From assembly GCA_035362835.1 (NCBI GenBank), contig DAOSDY010000002.1, forward strand, positions 379,692 to 443,691: 64,000 nucleotides of DNA, given 5' to 3'. The notes under the pieces are model-generated. The model made no database searches and was not told the DNA's origin. It was given only the letters and a program-made list of their open reading frames with translations. The translations under genes were made by a program, and so were the position numbers. Positions 37,321-46,207 of the stretch are shown piece by piece. The first letter of the stretch is position 1. Each line of letters starts with the position of its first letter. The DNA comes from Melioribacteraceae bacterium. GTDB lineage: Bacteria; Bacteroidota; Ignavibacteria; Ignavibacteriales; Melioribacteraceae.

Positions 37321-38889
37321 ATGATACCATTATATTCTGCACAACAGGTAAGAGATGCTGATAGCTTTGCTATCAACACACTTGCAATCCCGAGTATAAT
37401 TTTAATGGAGAATGCTGCAAGAAGTATTTTTGAAACTATCCTCGGGAATACAAACACAGATTCCGGTTTCAGAAACGTCGGAATTGTCTGCGGAAAAGGG
37501 AATAACGGCGGAGATGGATTTGCTCTCGCAAGACATTTTCTTAACAATGAATTCACAGTAAAATTAATATCCCTTGGGGCTGAAGAGGAATTAAAAGGGG
37601 ATGCCCTTATTAATTTCCGAATCACAAAAAACCTTTTGAATCTTTATCCCCAGTCAAAACTGATAGTCTTCGAAAACATTAAAGATCTATCACTTCTTGA
37701 GGATTGTAATATTATTATTGATGCAATGCTTGGCACAGGCTCGCGAGGAGAGCTTACTGAACCTTATAGGGAAATTGTTGCCAAACTTAACCAGCTGAAT
37801 GCTTTTAAGGTTGCAGTCGATCTGCCAACCGGACTGGACCTTAACAATTCGGCGGGTGAGCTGATCTTCAGCGCCGATTTAACCGTAACGCTTTCCGAAT
37901 ACAAATCCGGACTCTTCTACGGAAAGGGATACTCATCCTGCGGAAACATAATTAAGGGAGATATCGGAATAGGTGAGGAGTACTATAGAAACCTGCCGGT
38001 TACCGAATACCTGATTGAACCCGAGGATGCATTTTATGGAATCCCAACAAAGGAACTTGATATTAATAAGTATTCTGCCGGAAAGGTTCTGGTTATTGCC
38101 GGTTCGTCCGGAATGCCCGGAGCTTCTTTTTTTACATCCAATACTGTTCTAAAAACAGGGGCCGGTTCTTCCTTCCTTGCCGTTCCGTGCTCTATAAAAC
38201 AACTTGCACAACAGAAGCTGGATGCTTCTATCGTAATTGATTACAACGATGATAATAACGGGTATTTTTCGTTAAACAATCTTCAGGAACTAGAGGAAAA
38301 ACTGAACTGGGCTGATGTTATTGCCGTCGGACCAGGATTAGGTAGAAATCCCGATACAAAAGACGCCGTAATTGAATTGTTGAAATCCTATAAAAATAAA
38401 AAGTTTGTAATTGATGCCGACGCAATAATTGCTCTTGCCGGGGAAAACTATAAAAAAGTAAATCTCAAAGGGAAAATACTAACACCTCACCATAAAGAGT
38501 TTGCTGATCTTATCTCAGTTGACTTAGCCGATTTGAGAAAAGACCTGCTCAATATAGGGAGGAATTTTGCGGCAGAGAATAATTGCTTCCTTCTGCTGAA
38601 AGGTGCTCCTTCAATAATTTTTAATCCTTCCGGCGAAGCATTTATTAATTCAGCTGGAAATCCCGGAATGGCAAAGTTCGGAACAGGCGATGTACTTACC
38701 GGATTTATTGCTGGGTTCATTTCCCAGACTAATGAAATTGAGGAATCATTAATATCTGCTCTTTATTTACACAGCCTGGCAGCCGATCTTCTGCTTGACG
38801 AAAAAAGTGAATTCGGCTATACAGCCTCAGACCTAATGGAAAAAATTCCTTATGCAATTAAATTCGTTATTGATTCATTTATACAGTAA
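37321..38889 (+). CDS. nnr: Bifunctional NAD(P)H-hydrate epimerase / ADP-dependent dehydratase
   Basis: 522 residues. The N-terminal YjeF epimerase domain has GKGNNGGDGFALARHF and DAMLGTGSRGE with VDLPTGLDL. The C-terminal ribokinase-like dehydratase domain has GAGSSFLAVP, VGPGLGRN, TPHHKEFADL and the C-terminal NSAGNPGMAKFGTGDVLTG. It repairs hydrated NADH and NADPH, a fitting neighbour for complex I. Its 3' end overlaps the VanZ gene. Confidence 0.95.
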   Translation: MIPLYSAQQVRDADSFAINTLAIPSIILMENAARSIFETILGNTNTDSGFRNVGIVCGKGNNGGDGFALARHFLNNEFTVKLISLGAEEELKGDALINFRITKNLLNLYPQSKLIVFENIKDLSLLEDCNIIIDAMLGTGSRGELTEPYREIVAKLNQLNAFKVAVDLPTGLDLNNSAGELIFSADLTVTLSEYKSGLFYGKGYSSCGNIIKGDIGIGEEYYRNLPVTEYLIEPEDAFYGIPTKELDINKYSAGKVLVIAGSSGMPGASFFTSNTVLKTGAGSSFLAVPCSIKQLAQQKLDASIVIDYNDDNNGYFSLNNLQELEEKLNWADVIAVGPGLGRNPDTKDAVIELLKSYKNKKFVIDADAIIALAGENYKKVNLKGKILTPHHKEFADLISVDLADLRKDLLNIGRNFAAENNCFLLLKGAPSIIFNPSGEAFINSAGNPGMAKFGTGDVLTGFIAGFISQTNEIEESLISALYLHSLAADLLLDEKSEFGYTASDLMEKIPYAIKFVIDSFIQ

Positions 38890-39277
38890 AATAAAAACTA
38901 ATCCGTTTTACTTTATTCATTTGCCTTTATTTGTTTACTGGCTTTTCCTTTTAACGGTTACATCAATCCCGATTGCAATCCGTCCCAAACTGTTTAATGC
39001 ACAGGATAAGTTTGAACATTTTACTGCCTATTTTATTCTGGCATTTTTATTAAGACTTAGTTTTCAATTTCAGAAGAAATTTCGTTTAAAAACGGGGTCT
39101 GTTCAATTAATAACTTCTGTAATTGTTCTATTATATGCTGCATTTGATGAATTGCATCAGCTTCTCATACCCGGCAGGTATTGTGATCTATACGATTGGC
39201 TGTTCGATATTGGCGGTGGGTTTGCAGGTCTTTTACTCTCTTCTTTTATGATAAAGAAGATTGATGGCAGTGCATAA
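38852..39277 (+). CDS. VanZ-like membrane protein
   Basis: 141 residues with four membrane helices. FEHFTAYFILAFLLRL, AFDELHQLLIPGRYCDLYDW and DIGGGFAGLLLS match the VanZ-like family (the EhxHQxxxPGRxxxxxD pattern). Members are linked to teicoplanin resistance and envelope stress, but most are of unknown function. The start at 38852 overlaps nnr by 38 bases; a later TTG at 38870 is possible. Confidence 0.75.
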   Translation: MQLNSLLIHLYSKIKTNPFYFIHLPLFVYWLFLLTVTSIPIAIRPKLFNAQDKFEHFTAYFILAFLLRLSFQFQKKFRLKTGSVQLITSVIVLLYAAFDELHQLLIPGRYCDLYDWLFDIGGGFAGLLLSSFMIKKIDGSA

Positions 39278-39338
39278 AAATCTACCACATTTTATGGGAA
39301 ACTTTATTCAAAAAAGAATGTAAAATTTTTTGTAGTAA

Positions 39339-39369
39339 TTGACATTTCACCTATCATTTTTTAAGTTAG
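39339..39369 (+). promoter_or_regulatory. Promoter of the TonB-like gene
   Basis: TTGACA at 39339-39344 is followed after 17 bases by TAAGTT at 39362-39367. The same stretch also fits the Bacteroidota form (TTG, 20 bases, TAAGTTAG; one mismatch to TAnnTTTG). AGGAGG at 39391-39396 gives the GTG start at 39403 a strong ribosome site. Confidence 0.5.
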
Positions 39370-39402
39370 CCATCGCCTTTAGGTGATAAAAGGAGGATAA
39401 AA

Positions 39403-40062
39403 GTGGCACTTAAGAAAAACCCAAAAGCAGATTTAAAACGGAAATACCAGAGGATTTTTGAGATAAGCATCATAATCTCTTTAGTACTTATTATCAGTGC
39501 TTTTAAGTTCTTTCCACAGTTTGAAAAAGAGACACTCAAACTGGAAGGTCCTCAGGAATTGGTAAATGTTGAAGATGTTGTTAAAACAAAGCAGGAGAGC
39601 GCTCCTCCACCTCCGCCTAAACCGCCAATTCCTATTGAAGCACCCTCAGATGACGTACTTGAAGATATTGCAATCGGCAGTACAGAAATTGATATTAATG
39701 AACAGGTTTCAGCTCCTCCTCCGCCACCAAAACAGGAAGTAAAAGAAGAGGATGATGAAGCTGTATTCTTCGTAGCCGTTGAAGAACAACCTGAACCGAT
39801 CGGTGGAATTGAAGCAATTCAGAAGAAAATTGTTTATCCTGAAATCGCTAAACGTGCCGGTGTTCAGGGACGTGTATTTATTAAAGCTTTCGTAAATGAA
39901 GTTGGCGACGTTGTTAAAGCTGAAATTATAAAAGGTATCGGTGCCGGCTGCGATGAAGCTGCAGTTCAGGCTGTAATGCAGACAAAATTCAAACCTGGTA
40001 AACAGCGCGGTAAATCAGTTCGAGTTCAGGTCTCAATTCCAGTGGTTTTCAAACTTCAATAA
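39403..40062 (+). CDS. TonB family energy-transducing protein
   Basis: 219 residues with GTG start behind AGGAGG. A cytoplasmic basic start, one membrane helix (about 21-38), two proline-rich stretches (APPPPPKPPIP and APPPPPK) and a TonB C-terminal domain (about 135-219: VYPEIAKRAGVQGRVFIKAF, GAGCDEAAVQAVMQTKFKPG). It should couple the proton motive force to outer-membrane receptors, but no ExbB, ExbD or receptor lies nearby. It has its own promoter and terminator, so it is expressed alone. Confidence 0.9.
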   Translation: MALKKNPKADLKRKYQRIFEISIIISLVLIISAFKFFPQFEKETLKLEGPQELVNVEDVVKTKQESAPPPPPKPPIPIEAPSDDVLEDIAIGSTEIDINEQVSAPPPPPKQEVKEEDDEAVFFVAVEEQPEPIGGIEAIQKKIVYPEIAKRAGVQGRVFIKAFVNEVGDVVKAEIIKGIGAGCDEAAVQAVMQTKFKPGKQRGKSVRVQVSIPVVFKLQ

Positions 40063-40064
40063 TA

Positions 40065-40088
40065 AAAAGCGCCGAAAGGCGCTTTTTT
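40065..40088 (+). terminator. Rho-independent terminator after the TonB-like gene
   Basis: A stem of AAAAGCGCC with GGCGCTTTT around a GAAA tetraloop, ending in six T, directly follows the stop codon at 40060-40062. Confidence 0.93.
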
Positions 40089-40171
40089 GTTATCCACCCT
40101 CTTATGGTATTTTTTTGGAAGTTTTTCATTCAACTAATTATTAATATCTTTACCCAAAAAAAATATCGGAA

Positions 40172-40981
40172 TTGTCACTTTTAGAAATAAAAAACCTTAA
40201 ATACTCCTACAATAACATCGGTAATGATCTTTCTTTTAATCTTGATGTGAATAATTGGATTGTGAATGAGAGGGAGTTCGTAAGCCTTATTGGTCCCAAT
40301 GGCTGCGGAAAATCAACGCTTCTTAAACTAATTGCAAGACTTATCAATCCGGCTGAGGGCCGTATTCAATTCTCAAGCATCGATATTGGTGAAATCCCGC
40401 GCACTGAATATGCTAAACTGGTGGCTTATGTACCGCAAACTACATTTACCCTTTTCCCGTTTTCCGTTTATGAAATTGTTATGATGGGACGAACTCCATA
40501 TCTGGGTGCACTTGGTTTTGAAACTGAAAAGGACAGAGAAATTGTGAATGATGCTCTTGAAATGATGGAAATCTCCGGACTTAAGTGGAAGGGGATTAAT
40601 GAAATTTCAGGGGGTGAGGCTCAAAGGGCATTTATTGCAAGGGCTTTGGTTCAGAAACCAAAACTGCTTCTTCTTGATGAACCGAATGCCCATCTCGATA
40701 TAGAGCACCAGATTTCTATTTTTGAATTAATCATAAAGCTTAGAAGTGAATTGAATCTGACTGCAATTTCGGTTACGCATGATCTAAATCTCGTTGGAAT
40801 CTATTCGGATAAGGTAGCATTCATGGAGGATGGCAAGATCTCGCTTTATGGATCGAGGAAAGAGGTCCTGTCGGAATCGAACATCAGGAGAATTTTTAAT
40901 GTTGAGTCTTCAGTCATTTATTCTGAAGATAATGACCGCGCCAATATATTGATCAAACCTTTAAATCAGAAAACAAATTGA
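40172..40981 (+). CDS. ABC transporter ATPase, siderophore/cobalamin type (FecE/BtuD-like)
   Basis: 269 residues with TTG start. Walker A is GPNGCGKST, the Q loop region VAYVPQTTFTLFPFSV, the signature ISGGEAQRAFIARAL and Walker B LLLLDEPNAHLD. MMGRTPYLGALG is typical of Fe-siderophore/B12 importer ATPases. No permease or binding protein gene is adjacent, so its partners must lie elsewhere. The next gene overlaps its stop (TTGA). Confidence 0.85.
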   Translation: MSLLEIKNLKYSYNNIGNDLSFNLDVNNWIVNEREFVSLIGPNGCGKSTLLKLIARLINPAEGRIQFSSIDIGEIPRTEYAKLVAYVPQTTFTLFPFSVYEIVMMGRTPYLGALGFETEKDREIVNDALEMMEISGLKWKGINEISGGEAQRAFIARALVQKPKLLLLDEPNAHLDIEHQISIFELIIKLRSELNLTAISVTHDLNLVGIYSDKVAFMEDGKISLYGSRKEVLSESNIRRIFNVESSVIYSEDNDRANILIKPLNQKTN

Positions 40982-42006
40982 AAAGAAAATTTCAATATAC
41001 CGGTATAATTCTATTTGTATTGCTGATAAGTATTGTTACATTTTTATTCTTATCATTTATTAAATATAAGCTGAATGGTCTTTCTGTAAGTGAGTACAGA
41101 ATGGATTATATCGGTAATATCCTTAATCTTATTGTTCCTATTTTACTGGTTGCAGGATTAGTCGCCATAATTTTTACTAAACGGCAGATCGATAAAAAAA
41201 GAATTAATCTGCTACTTGTAATCCAGATCCTTTCATTTATATCACTCTTCGTATCATTTATTCTTTTCGATTTCATAAAGCTGGCATCGAACGAATTTAT
41301 TTTCAATTTTCCGGTAAAGAAGGTTTATACGGGATTTTTAATGATTGTCACTCTCTTCCTCCAGATCTATTCGCTGATTTATGTATGGGGATTCATATTG
41401 CTTGGTATAGAGAACTATTTTGAAATCAGGACAATAATCAGATCCATTTTAGCAATCCTTCTTTTATTGTTATTCTCTATGTTCTATGTCTGGAATATAA
41501 ACGGATATTCGATCGAGCCCGATTCGAAAGAAAAATATCAGTATGCACTAATTCCGGGGGCTGCTGTATGGCAGAAGCATAAACCGAGCCCTATTTTTGA
41601 AGGAAGAATTAGAAAAGGATTGAACCTCTACCGTAGTAAGTTGGTCGATAAACTGATTTTAACCGGGGGTAATGCGCCGGGTGAATTAAGTGAAGCAGAG
41701 GTGGCTTATAAGTTTCTTACAAATCTCGGGGTCGATTTTAAAGATCTGATTGTTGAACAATCGACTTCAACTACTAATGAGCAGATCAAGTTTTTAAAAT
41801 CCGATAAATCGATTAACAAGAGCAGTACAAAAGTATTAATTGTATCAGACGATTTTCACTTAGCTAGGACCTTACAAATATGCCGATTTTTCAATGTTGA
41901 AGCAGACGGAATTTCTACCGATTATAAATTAACCTTTGAAAAAACTCTTTTTTACAGAACAAGAGAGAGCATTGCTTTACTTTTATTTTGGTTTTTTGCT
42001 ATATAG
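40978..42006 (+). CDS. YdcF/DUF218 family membrane protein
   Basis: 342 residues with TTG start overlapping the previous stop. The N-terminal 190 residues hold about five membrane helices, and the rest is a DUF218 domain: ALIPGAAVWQ, KLILTGGNAPGELSEAEVAYKFL and VLIVSDDFHLARTL. The family includes proteins linked to vancomycin sensitivity (SanA) and envelope biogenesis; the reaction is not established. Its 3' end is just before the dehydrogenase gene. Confidence 0.8.
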   Translation: MKRKFQYTGIILFVLLISIVTFLFLSFIKYKLNGLSVSEYRMDYIGNILNLIVPILLVAGLVAIIFTKRQIDKKRINLLLVIQILSFISLFVSFILFDFIKLASNEFIFNFPVKKVYTGFLMIVTLFLQIYSLIYVWGFILLGIENYFEIRTIIRSILAILLLLLFSMFYVWNINGYSIEPDSKEKYQYALIPGAAVWQKHKPSPIFEGRIRKGLNLYRSKLVDKLILTGGNAPGELSEAEVAYKFLTNLGVDFKDLIVEQSTSTTNEQIKFLKSDKSINKSSTKVLIVSDDFHLARTLQICRFFNVEADGISTDYKLTFEKTLFYRTRESIALLLFWFFAI

Positions 42007-42038
42007 CATCTGTTAATTTCCAATTAATAAGGAGAAAT

Positions 42039-43151
42039 ATGCAAAAATTTGAGGATATGGAAAAGTACGGACATGAACAGGTTGTCTTTTGTACAAATAA
42101 GGAATCAGGACTACGTGCTATAATTGCGATTCACGATACTACTCTAGGTCCGGCTCTGGGCGGCACAAGAATGTGGAATTACAAATCTTTTGACGAAGCT
42201 TTGAATGATGTTCTAAGATTATCCAGAGGTATGACTTATAAAGCAGCGGTTGCAGGACTAAATCTTGGCGGCGGAAAGGCAGTAATTATAGGTGACTCGG
42301 CAACTCAGAAAAATGAACTCCTTTTCAGAACATTCGGAAAATTTATTGACGGATTAGGCGGTAGGTATATTACTGCAGAGGATGTTGGTACAAATGTGAA
42401 AGATATGGAATATGTAAGAATGGAAACCAGGTATGTTACCGGCATTTCGAAAGCTCTGGGAGGTTCAGGCGATCCTTCTCCGGTTACCGCATACGGTGTT
42501 TATGTTGGAATCAAAGCATGCGCCCATGAAAGATGGGGAAATGATTCCCTGCGCGGAAGGAAAATTGCCGTACAGGGAGCCGGGCAGGTTGCGAGATTTC
42601 TCTGCGAGCATCTCTACAGTGAAGGTGCTGAAATTTATATTACCGATATTGTAGATGAAAAAGTAAAGCGGGTGCTGGAAACTATTAAAGCTCACGTAGT
42701 TAAACCCGATGAAATCTATGATATAAACGCCGATATCTTTTCTCCAAATGCGCTGGGAGCCATTATAAACGATAAGTCTATTTCCAGGATTAAAGCGGAA
42801 ATAATTGCCGGAGGAGCAAATAATCAACTTGAAGATGAAGATAAACATGGTAAAATGCTGGTTGATAAAGGGATTCTGTACGCACCGGATTATGTGATTA
42901 ATGCAGGCGGATTGATAAATGTTGCTAATGAACTTGAAGGCTACCGGCAGGATAGAGCTATGAAACAGGCCGAAGGAATTTATGATATTGTTAAAACTGT
43001 ATTAAAAATTGCCGGCGAACAGAAGATTCCTTCGCATGCAGCCTCTAACCACCTTGCAGAAGAGAGGCTGAAAAAAATCGGCGGCATCCGGAAAATCTTT
43101 TCCTCCCATTCCGGTACTTACGGCAGAATCGGCGATTTAATGAAACAATAA
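42039..43151 (+). CDS. Glu/Leu/Phe/Val dehydrogenase family enzyme (leucine dehydrogenase-like)
   Basis: 370 residues from the ATG at 42039, which follows AAGGAG at 42029-42034; the longer frame from 41988 lies in the YdcF 3' end. GPALGGTRMW, GMTYKAAVAGLNLGGGKAVIIGD (with the catalytic Lys) and the Rossmann GAGQVARFLCEHL are as in leucine and phenylalanine dehydrogenases. It should deaminate a branched-chain or aromatic amino acid reversibly with NAD+. A terminator follows. Confidence 0.9.
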   Translation: MQKFEDMEKYGHEQVVFCTNKESGLRAIIAIHDTTLGPALGGTRMWNYKSFDEALNDVLRLSRGMTYKAAVAGLNLGGGKAVIIGDSATQKNELLFRTFGKFIDGLGGRYITAEDVGTNVKDMEYVRMETRYVTGISKALGGSGDPSPVTAYGVYVGIKACAHERWGNDSLRGRKIAVQGAGQVARFLCEHLYSEGAEIYITDIVDEKVKRVLETIKAHVVKPDEIYDINADIFSPNALGAIINDKSISRIKAEIIAGGANNQLEDEDKHGKMLVDKGILYAPDYVINAGGLINVANELEGYRQDRAMKQAEGIYDIVKTVLKIAGEQKIPSHAASNHLAEERLKKIGGIRKIFSSHSGTYGRIGDLMKQ

Positions 43152-43167
43152 GATATTTATGAATAAT

Positions 43168-43189
43168 GGGGCCCTCCAGGCCCCGTTTT
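43168..43189 (+). terminator. Rho-independent terminator after the leucine dehydrogenase-type gene
   Basis: GGGGCC pairs with GGCCCC around a 5-base loop, followed by GTTTTATTT and, 9 bases on, a longer T run. Confidence 0.85.
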
Positions 43190-43213
43190 ATTTCAATTTT
43201 TTTTTTAATCCAG

Positions 43214-43244
43214 TTTGTTTTTAATTATCAACGTTTTAGATTTG
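43214..43244 (+). promoter_or_regulatory. Bacteroidota-type promoter of nusB
   Basis: TTTG at 43214-43217 and TAGATTTG at 43237-43244 are separated by 19 bases, an exact fit to TTTG-N19-21-TAnnTTTG. It lies just behind a terminator and 32 bases before the nusB ATG. Confidence 0.55.
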
Positions 43245-43275
43245 TGCCGCAAGTTTTACAGGGTTCTTAAAGAAA

Positions 43276-43752
43276 ATGACAAAGAAGTCAAATAGACGTT
43301 TACTCCGCGAAAAAGCACTTCAGGTTCTTTATGCTTATGAATTGAATGGTGAAGGATTAACAAACCTTACTAATGGTATTCTATCCGATCTATTTGTGCA
43401 GGCAGATATTGAGTTCGCAAAGAATTTAATTGATACTGTTGTTGCCAATACAAAACAGCTCGATACTTTTATTCAGGAAAAGGTCTCTAACTGGGAAATG
43501 GACAGGATTGCATTAATAGACAGGATCCTGCTAAGAATCGGTATCTCAGAACTGATGAATTTCCCGGATATCCCACCTAAAGTTACAATAAATGAAGTTA
43601 TTGAAATTGCAAAGGACTACTCTACATCCAACAGCAACAAATTTATCAATGGTATACTGGATGCGGTTCTATCGGACCTGAAGCAAAACGGAAAACTTAA
43701 TAAGACCGGAAGAGGACTTATTGACCAATCCCTCACTAAAAAGAACAATTGA
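43276..43752 (+). CDS. nusB: Transcription antitermination factor NusB
   Basis: 158 residues, all helical. RLLREKALQVLYAYEL is the NusB opening, and PPKVTINEVIEIAKDYSTSNSNKFINGILDA carries the C-terminal RNA/NusE-binding signature. It acts with NusA/E/G in rRNA antitermination. Its promoter at 43214 is directly upstream. It overlaps the MFS gene by 32 bases. Confidence 0.95.
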   Translation: MTKKSNRRLLREKALQVLYAYELNGEGLTNLTNGILSDLFVQADIEFAKNLIDTVVANTKQLDTFIQEKVSNWEMDRIALIDRILLRIGISELMNFPDIPPKVTINEVIEIAKDYSTSNSNKFINGILDAVLSDLKQNGKLNKTGRGLIDQSLTKKNN

Positions 43753-45037
43753 TCCGCGAGCAAAAGAAAAATTCAGAATTTTCATCTGGACACTTTTCGA
43801 TTTTGCAAACACATCATATTCCATAGTTGTTGTTACATTTCTCTTTGCTGTTTATTTCAAACAGACTGTTGTCTCCGGCAAACCGATAGGAGATTTTTAC
43901 TGGAGTATTGGAACAAGCGTTTCAATGCTGATCACTGCTATTGTATCCCCGATCCTTGGTGCAATTGCAGATTACTCTGCCGGTAAAAAAAGATTTCTTC
44001 TTTTTTTTACTCTTCTCTGCATCATAAGCACTGCACTTCTTTTTTTTATGGAAGAAGGGACCGTCTTTACAGCTCTTCTTTTATTCATAACAGCGAATAT
44101 CGGATTTGAAGCAGGCCTGGTTTTTTACGACTCATTCCTTCCAGAAATAACGGCCCCTAAAAATTACGGTAGGGTAAGCGGATACGGATTTGCTATGGGT
44201 TATCTCGGTTCGTTAACAACTCTTGCTGTCGTATTCCCGTTTATTAAAAATAATCTTATTAAAGAATCGTTCCCGGTAGCTGCTTTGATATTCCTGATCT
44301 TTGCTATACCGATTTTTATATTTTTAAAAGATACCCGCAAGGAAGTTGCAAGAACCCAGTCCTACTTACGAATCGGTTTCGATCGGGTCCTTAGTACAAT
44401 CACTCATCTAAGGAATTATAAAAATCTTGCAATATTTCTCCTGGCATATTTTTTCTTTATCGAAGGTGTTAACACAGTCATCTATTTCTCCGGTAATTAT
44501 GCCAGTACGACACTGAAGTTCTCTATGGAGGAACTGATAATTTTCTTTATAATAGTTCAGACTACAGCTATAATCGGGTCGCTGATTTTCGGAGTAATTG
44601 CAGACGAGTACGGACAGAAAAAGGCCCTGATACTCTCCCTCGCAATCTGGATTTTTACAATTATTATCGCCTACGTAACAAGTGATCCGAAAGGATTGCT
44701 GATAGAAACATTGTCCGGCAGTTTTTCAGTTGGAACTGAAGAACTTACCAGATACAGTTTTTATTTTGTAGGGCTTTTAGCCGGCGGTGTTATGGGAGCT
44801 ACTCAATCTACAAGCAGAAGCCTTATGTCCCGGCTGACTCCATTTGACAAAAAGACCGAATTTTTTGGTTTCTATTCCTTCTTTGGTAAAAGTTCTGCAA
44901 TTGCAGGGCCGCTTGTTTTCGGAACAGTCAGTTATTTTACAGGTGAGCAGAGAATCGCAATACTTACAATCTGTATCTTCTTTATTATAGGTCTTGCCAT
45001 ATTAAGTTTTGTGAAAGAGCCGGTAGCGGAGTCGTAA
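43721..45037 (+). CDS. MFS transporter of the UMF1 family
   Basis: 438 residues with twelve membrane helices and a TTG start inside the nusB 3' end (32-base overlap; no ATG fits). FDFANTSYSIVVVTFLF and PILGAIADYSAGKKRFL are the UMF1 (Atg22-like) hallmarks, and GATQSTSRSLMSRLTP occurs in the second half. Relatives in bacteria have been called vacuole-type amino acid effluxers by homology; the substrate is unknown. The stop is adjacent to the stop of the convergent M50-type gene. Confidence 0.88.
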   Translation: MTNPSLKRTIDPRAKEKFRIFIWTLFDFANTSYSIVVVTFLFAVYFKQTVVSGKPIGDFYWSIGTSVSMLITAIVSPILGAIADYSAGKKRFLLFFTLLCIISTALLFFMEEGTVFTALLLFITANIGFEAGLVFYDSFLPEITAPKNYGRVSGYGFAMGYLGSLTTLAVVFPFIKNNLIKESFPVAALIFLIFAIPIFIFLKDTRKEVARTQSYLRIGFDRVLSTITHLRNYKNLAIFLLAYFFFIEGVNTVIYFSGNYASTTLKFSMEELIIFFIIVQTTAIIGSLIFGVIADEYGQKKALILSLAIWIFTIIIAYVTSDPKGLLIETLSGSFSVGTEELTRYSFYFVGLLAGGVMGATQSTSRSLMSRLTPFDKKTEFFGFYSFFGKSSAIAGPLVFGTVSYFTGEQRIAILTICIFFIIGLAILSFVKEPVAES

Positions 45038-45718
45038 TTATTTAGTTGAACCTGTTTTAAAAGCATAAGTAAAAAGCAAATAAATCCCCACAAAACAAAT
45101 TGCTAACCAGATAATGCCCCAGACTGTTGAATCGATTCCTGTCAACCCGGAAAGTATCGCTGCGTCGGAGAGAGAAGAACTATCTGAGAAAATATCCTCC
45201 TTAATATCAACAACCACATATAAACAGCTTATTAGACCCACGGATTTCAATAAATAATTAGAAAAAATATCCGGCGAGAATTTAATTATAAAAAACAGAA
45301 TCAAAACAAGAAGAGCTGTTAGAACAGGCAATATCTGTCCGGTCCCTTTATTAATTGTAAATAGAATCAGGATCGCGGCAAGAAACGAAAGCGCAAAATT
45401 CCTGAAACGACTGTTATAGGCCGAATAGAATAGAATTACGCCGGCAATAAAACTGCCGAGATAACCCGATGAAGCAATTAAAAACGGATTTCCTTCCGAA
45501 ATTAGGCACTCTCCGCTTAAGTCGGCACCTATTTCGAGCGAGATTGCTTCACCGCCGGAAAGTATCGCTGCAAACCCATGACTAATTTCATGAAAAAGAA
45601 CTACAAGAAGTTTAACCGGATATACTGCGAATGTATCCCATAGGAGAATTGCAGCAATAGAGATTGCAATTAAAATAATTAATTCAAAAGCCCGATTTTT
45701 TTTTATTTTGGGATTCAT
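45038..45718 (-). CDS. M50B-like membrane metalloprotease
   Basis: 226 residues from the ATG at 45718; a TTG at 45745 would add nine residues and neither has a clear ribosome site. About six membrane helices. VVLFHEISHGFAAILSGG holds the HExxH zinc motif within a membrane helix, as in site-2 proteases of the M50B-like family. I do not see the usual second-site LDG motif clearly, so activity is uncertain. It is convergent with the MFS gene with no bases between the stops. Confidence 0.75.
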   Translation of the reverse strand: MNPKIKKNRAFELIILIAISIAAILLWDTFAVYPVKLLVVLFHEISHGFAAILSGGEAISLEIGADLSGECLISEGNPFLIASSGYLGSFIAGVILFYSAYNSRFRNFALSFLAAILILFTINKGTGQILPVLTALLVLILFFIIKFSPDIFSNYLLKSVGLISCLYVVVDIKEDIFSDSSSLSDAAILSGLTGIDSTVWGIIWLAICFVGIYLLFTYAFKTGSTK

Positions 45719-45838
45719 TAAGGACGAAAAATATTTGCAGGACAAGATAAAGAAAAAAGTTGAATTCGAGCTGAAGCATTGATAATTTTACCTGTGATCG
45801 TTATGTAAGTCGGTCATTTGTTTTATAAATTGTAATGT

Positions 45839-45914
45839 GCGGGCGTAGCTCAGCTGGTAGAGCATTAGCTTCCCAAGCTAAGGGTCGCGGGTCCGAATCC
45901 CGTCGCCCGCTCCA
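45839..45914 (+). tRNA. tRNA-Gly (CCC)
   Basis: 76 bases fold as a full cloverleaf. The 7-bp acceptor GCGGGCG pairs with CGCCCGC, the D arm is GCTC/GAGC, the anticodon stem TTAGC/GCTAA holds loop TTCCCAA (anticodon CCC), and the T arm is GCGGG/CCCGT with one G-U pair. The discriminator is T and CCA is encoded. Confidence 0.95.
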
Positions 45915-45931
45915 AATAATTTGATTTTCGG

Positions 45932-45963
45932 TTTGTAAATTTTGTGTAATTGTTCTATAATTG
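45932..45963 (+). promoter_or_regulatory. Promoter of tRNA-Val
   Basis: TTGTAA and TATAAT (45956-45961) are 17 bases apart. The Bacteroidota form also fits: TTTG at 45932-45935 and TATAATTG at 45956-45963, one mismatch to TAnnTTTG, with 20 bases between. The tRNA starts 29 bases after it. Confidence 0.5.
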
Positions 45964-45991
45964 TGTCACAAAATTTTGATCTTTTTATAAT

Positions 45992-46066
45992 GGGAGCTTA
46001 GCTCAGCTGGTTCAGAGCATCTGCCTTACAAGCAGAGGGTCATTGGTTCGAATCCATTAGCTCCCA
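45992..46066 (+). tRNA. tRNA-Val (TAC)
   Basis: 75 bases fold as a cloverleaf. Acceptor GGGAGCT pairs with AGCTCCC, the D arm is GCTC/GAGC, the anticodon stem TCTGC/GCAGA holds loop CTTACAA (anticodon TAC), and the T arm is ATTGG/CCATT with two weaker pairs. The discriminator is A. CCA is not encoded, unlike the neighbouring tRNA-Gly. Confidence 0.95.
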
Positions 46067-46070
46067 CAAA

Positions 46071-46097
46071 AACCCGGTATTTATTATCGGGTTTTTT
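46071..46097 (+). terminator. Rho-independent terminator after tRNA-Val
   Basis: AACCCGGTA pairs with TATCGGGTT (one G-U) around a 5-base loop, followed by four further T. Confidence 0.85.
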
Positions 46098-46207
46098 GAT
46101 GTCCATAGTGATCTCTGTTGTTAAAGATTAAAAGCTTATTTAGTATTATTTCTTTTTCCGGCTCTTTGGTTTTCGGATTATAAATTTCCGGCACTCAAGA
46201 TGTTCTT

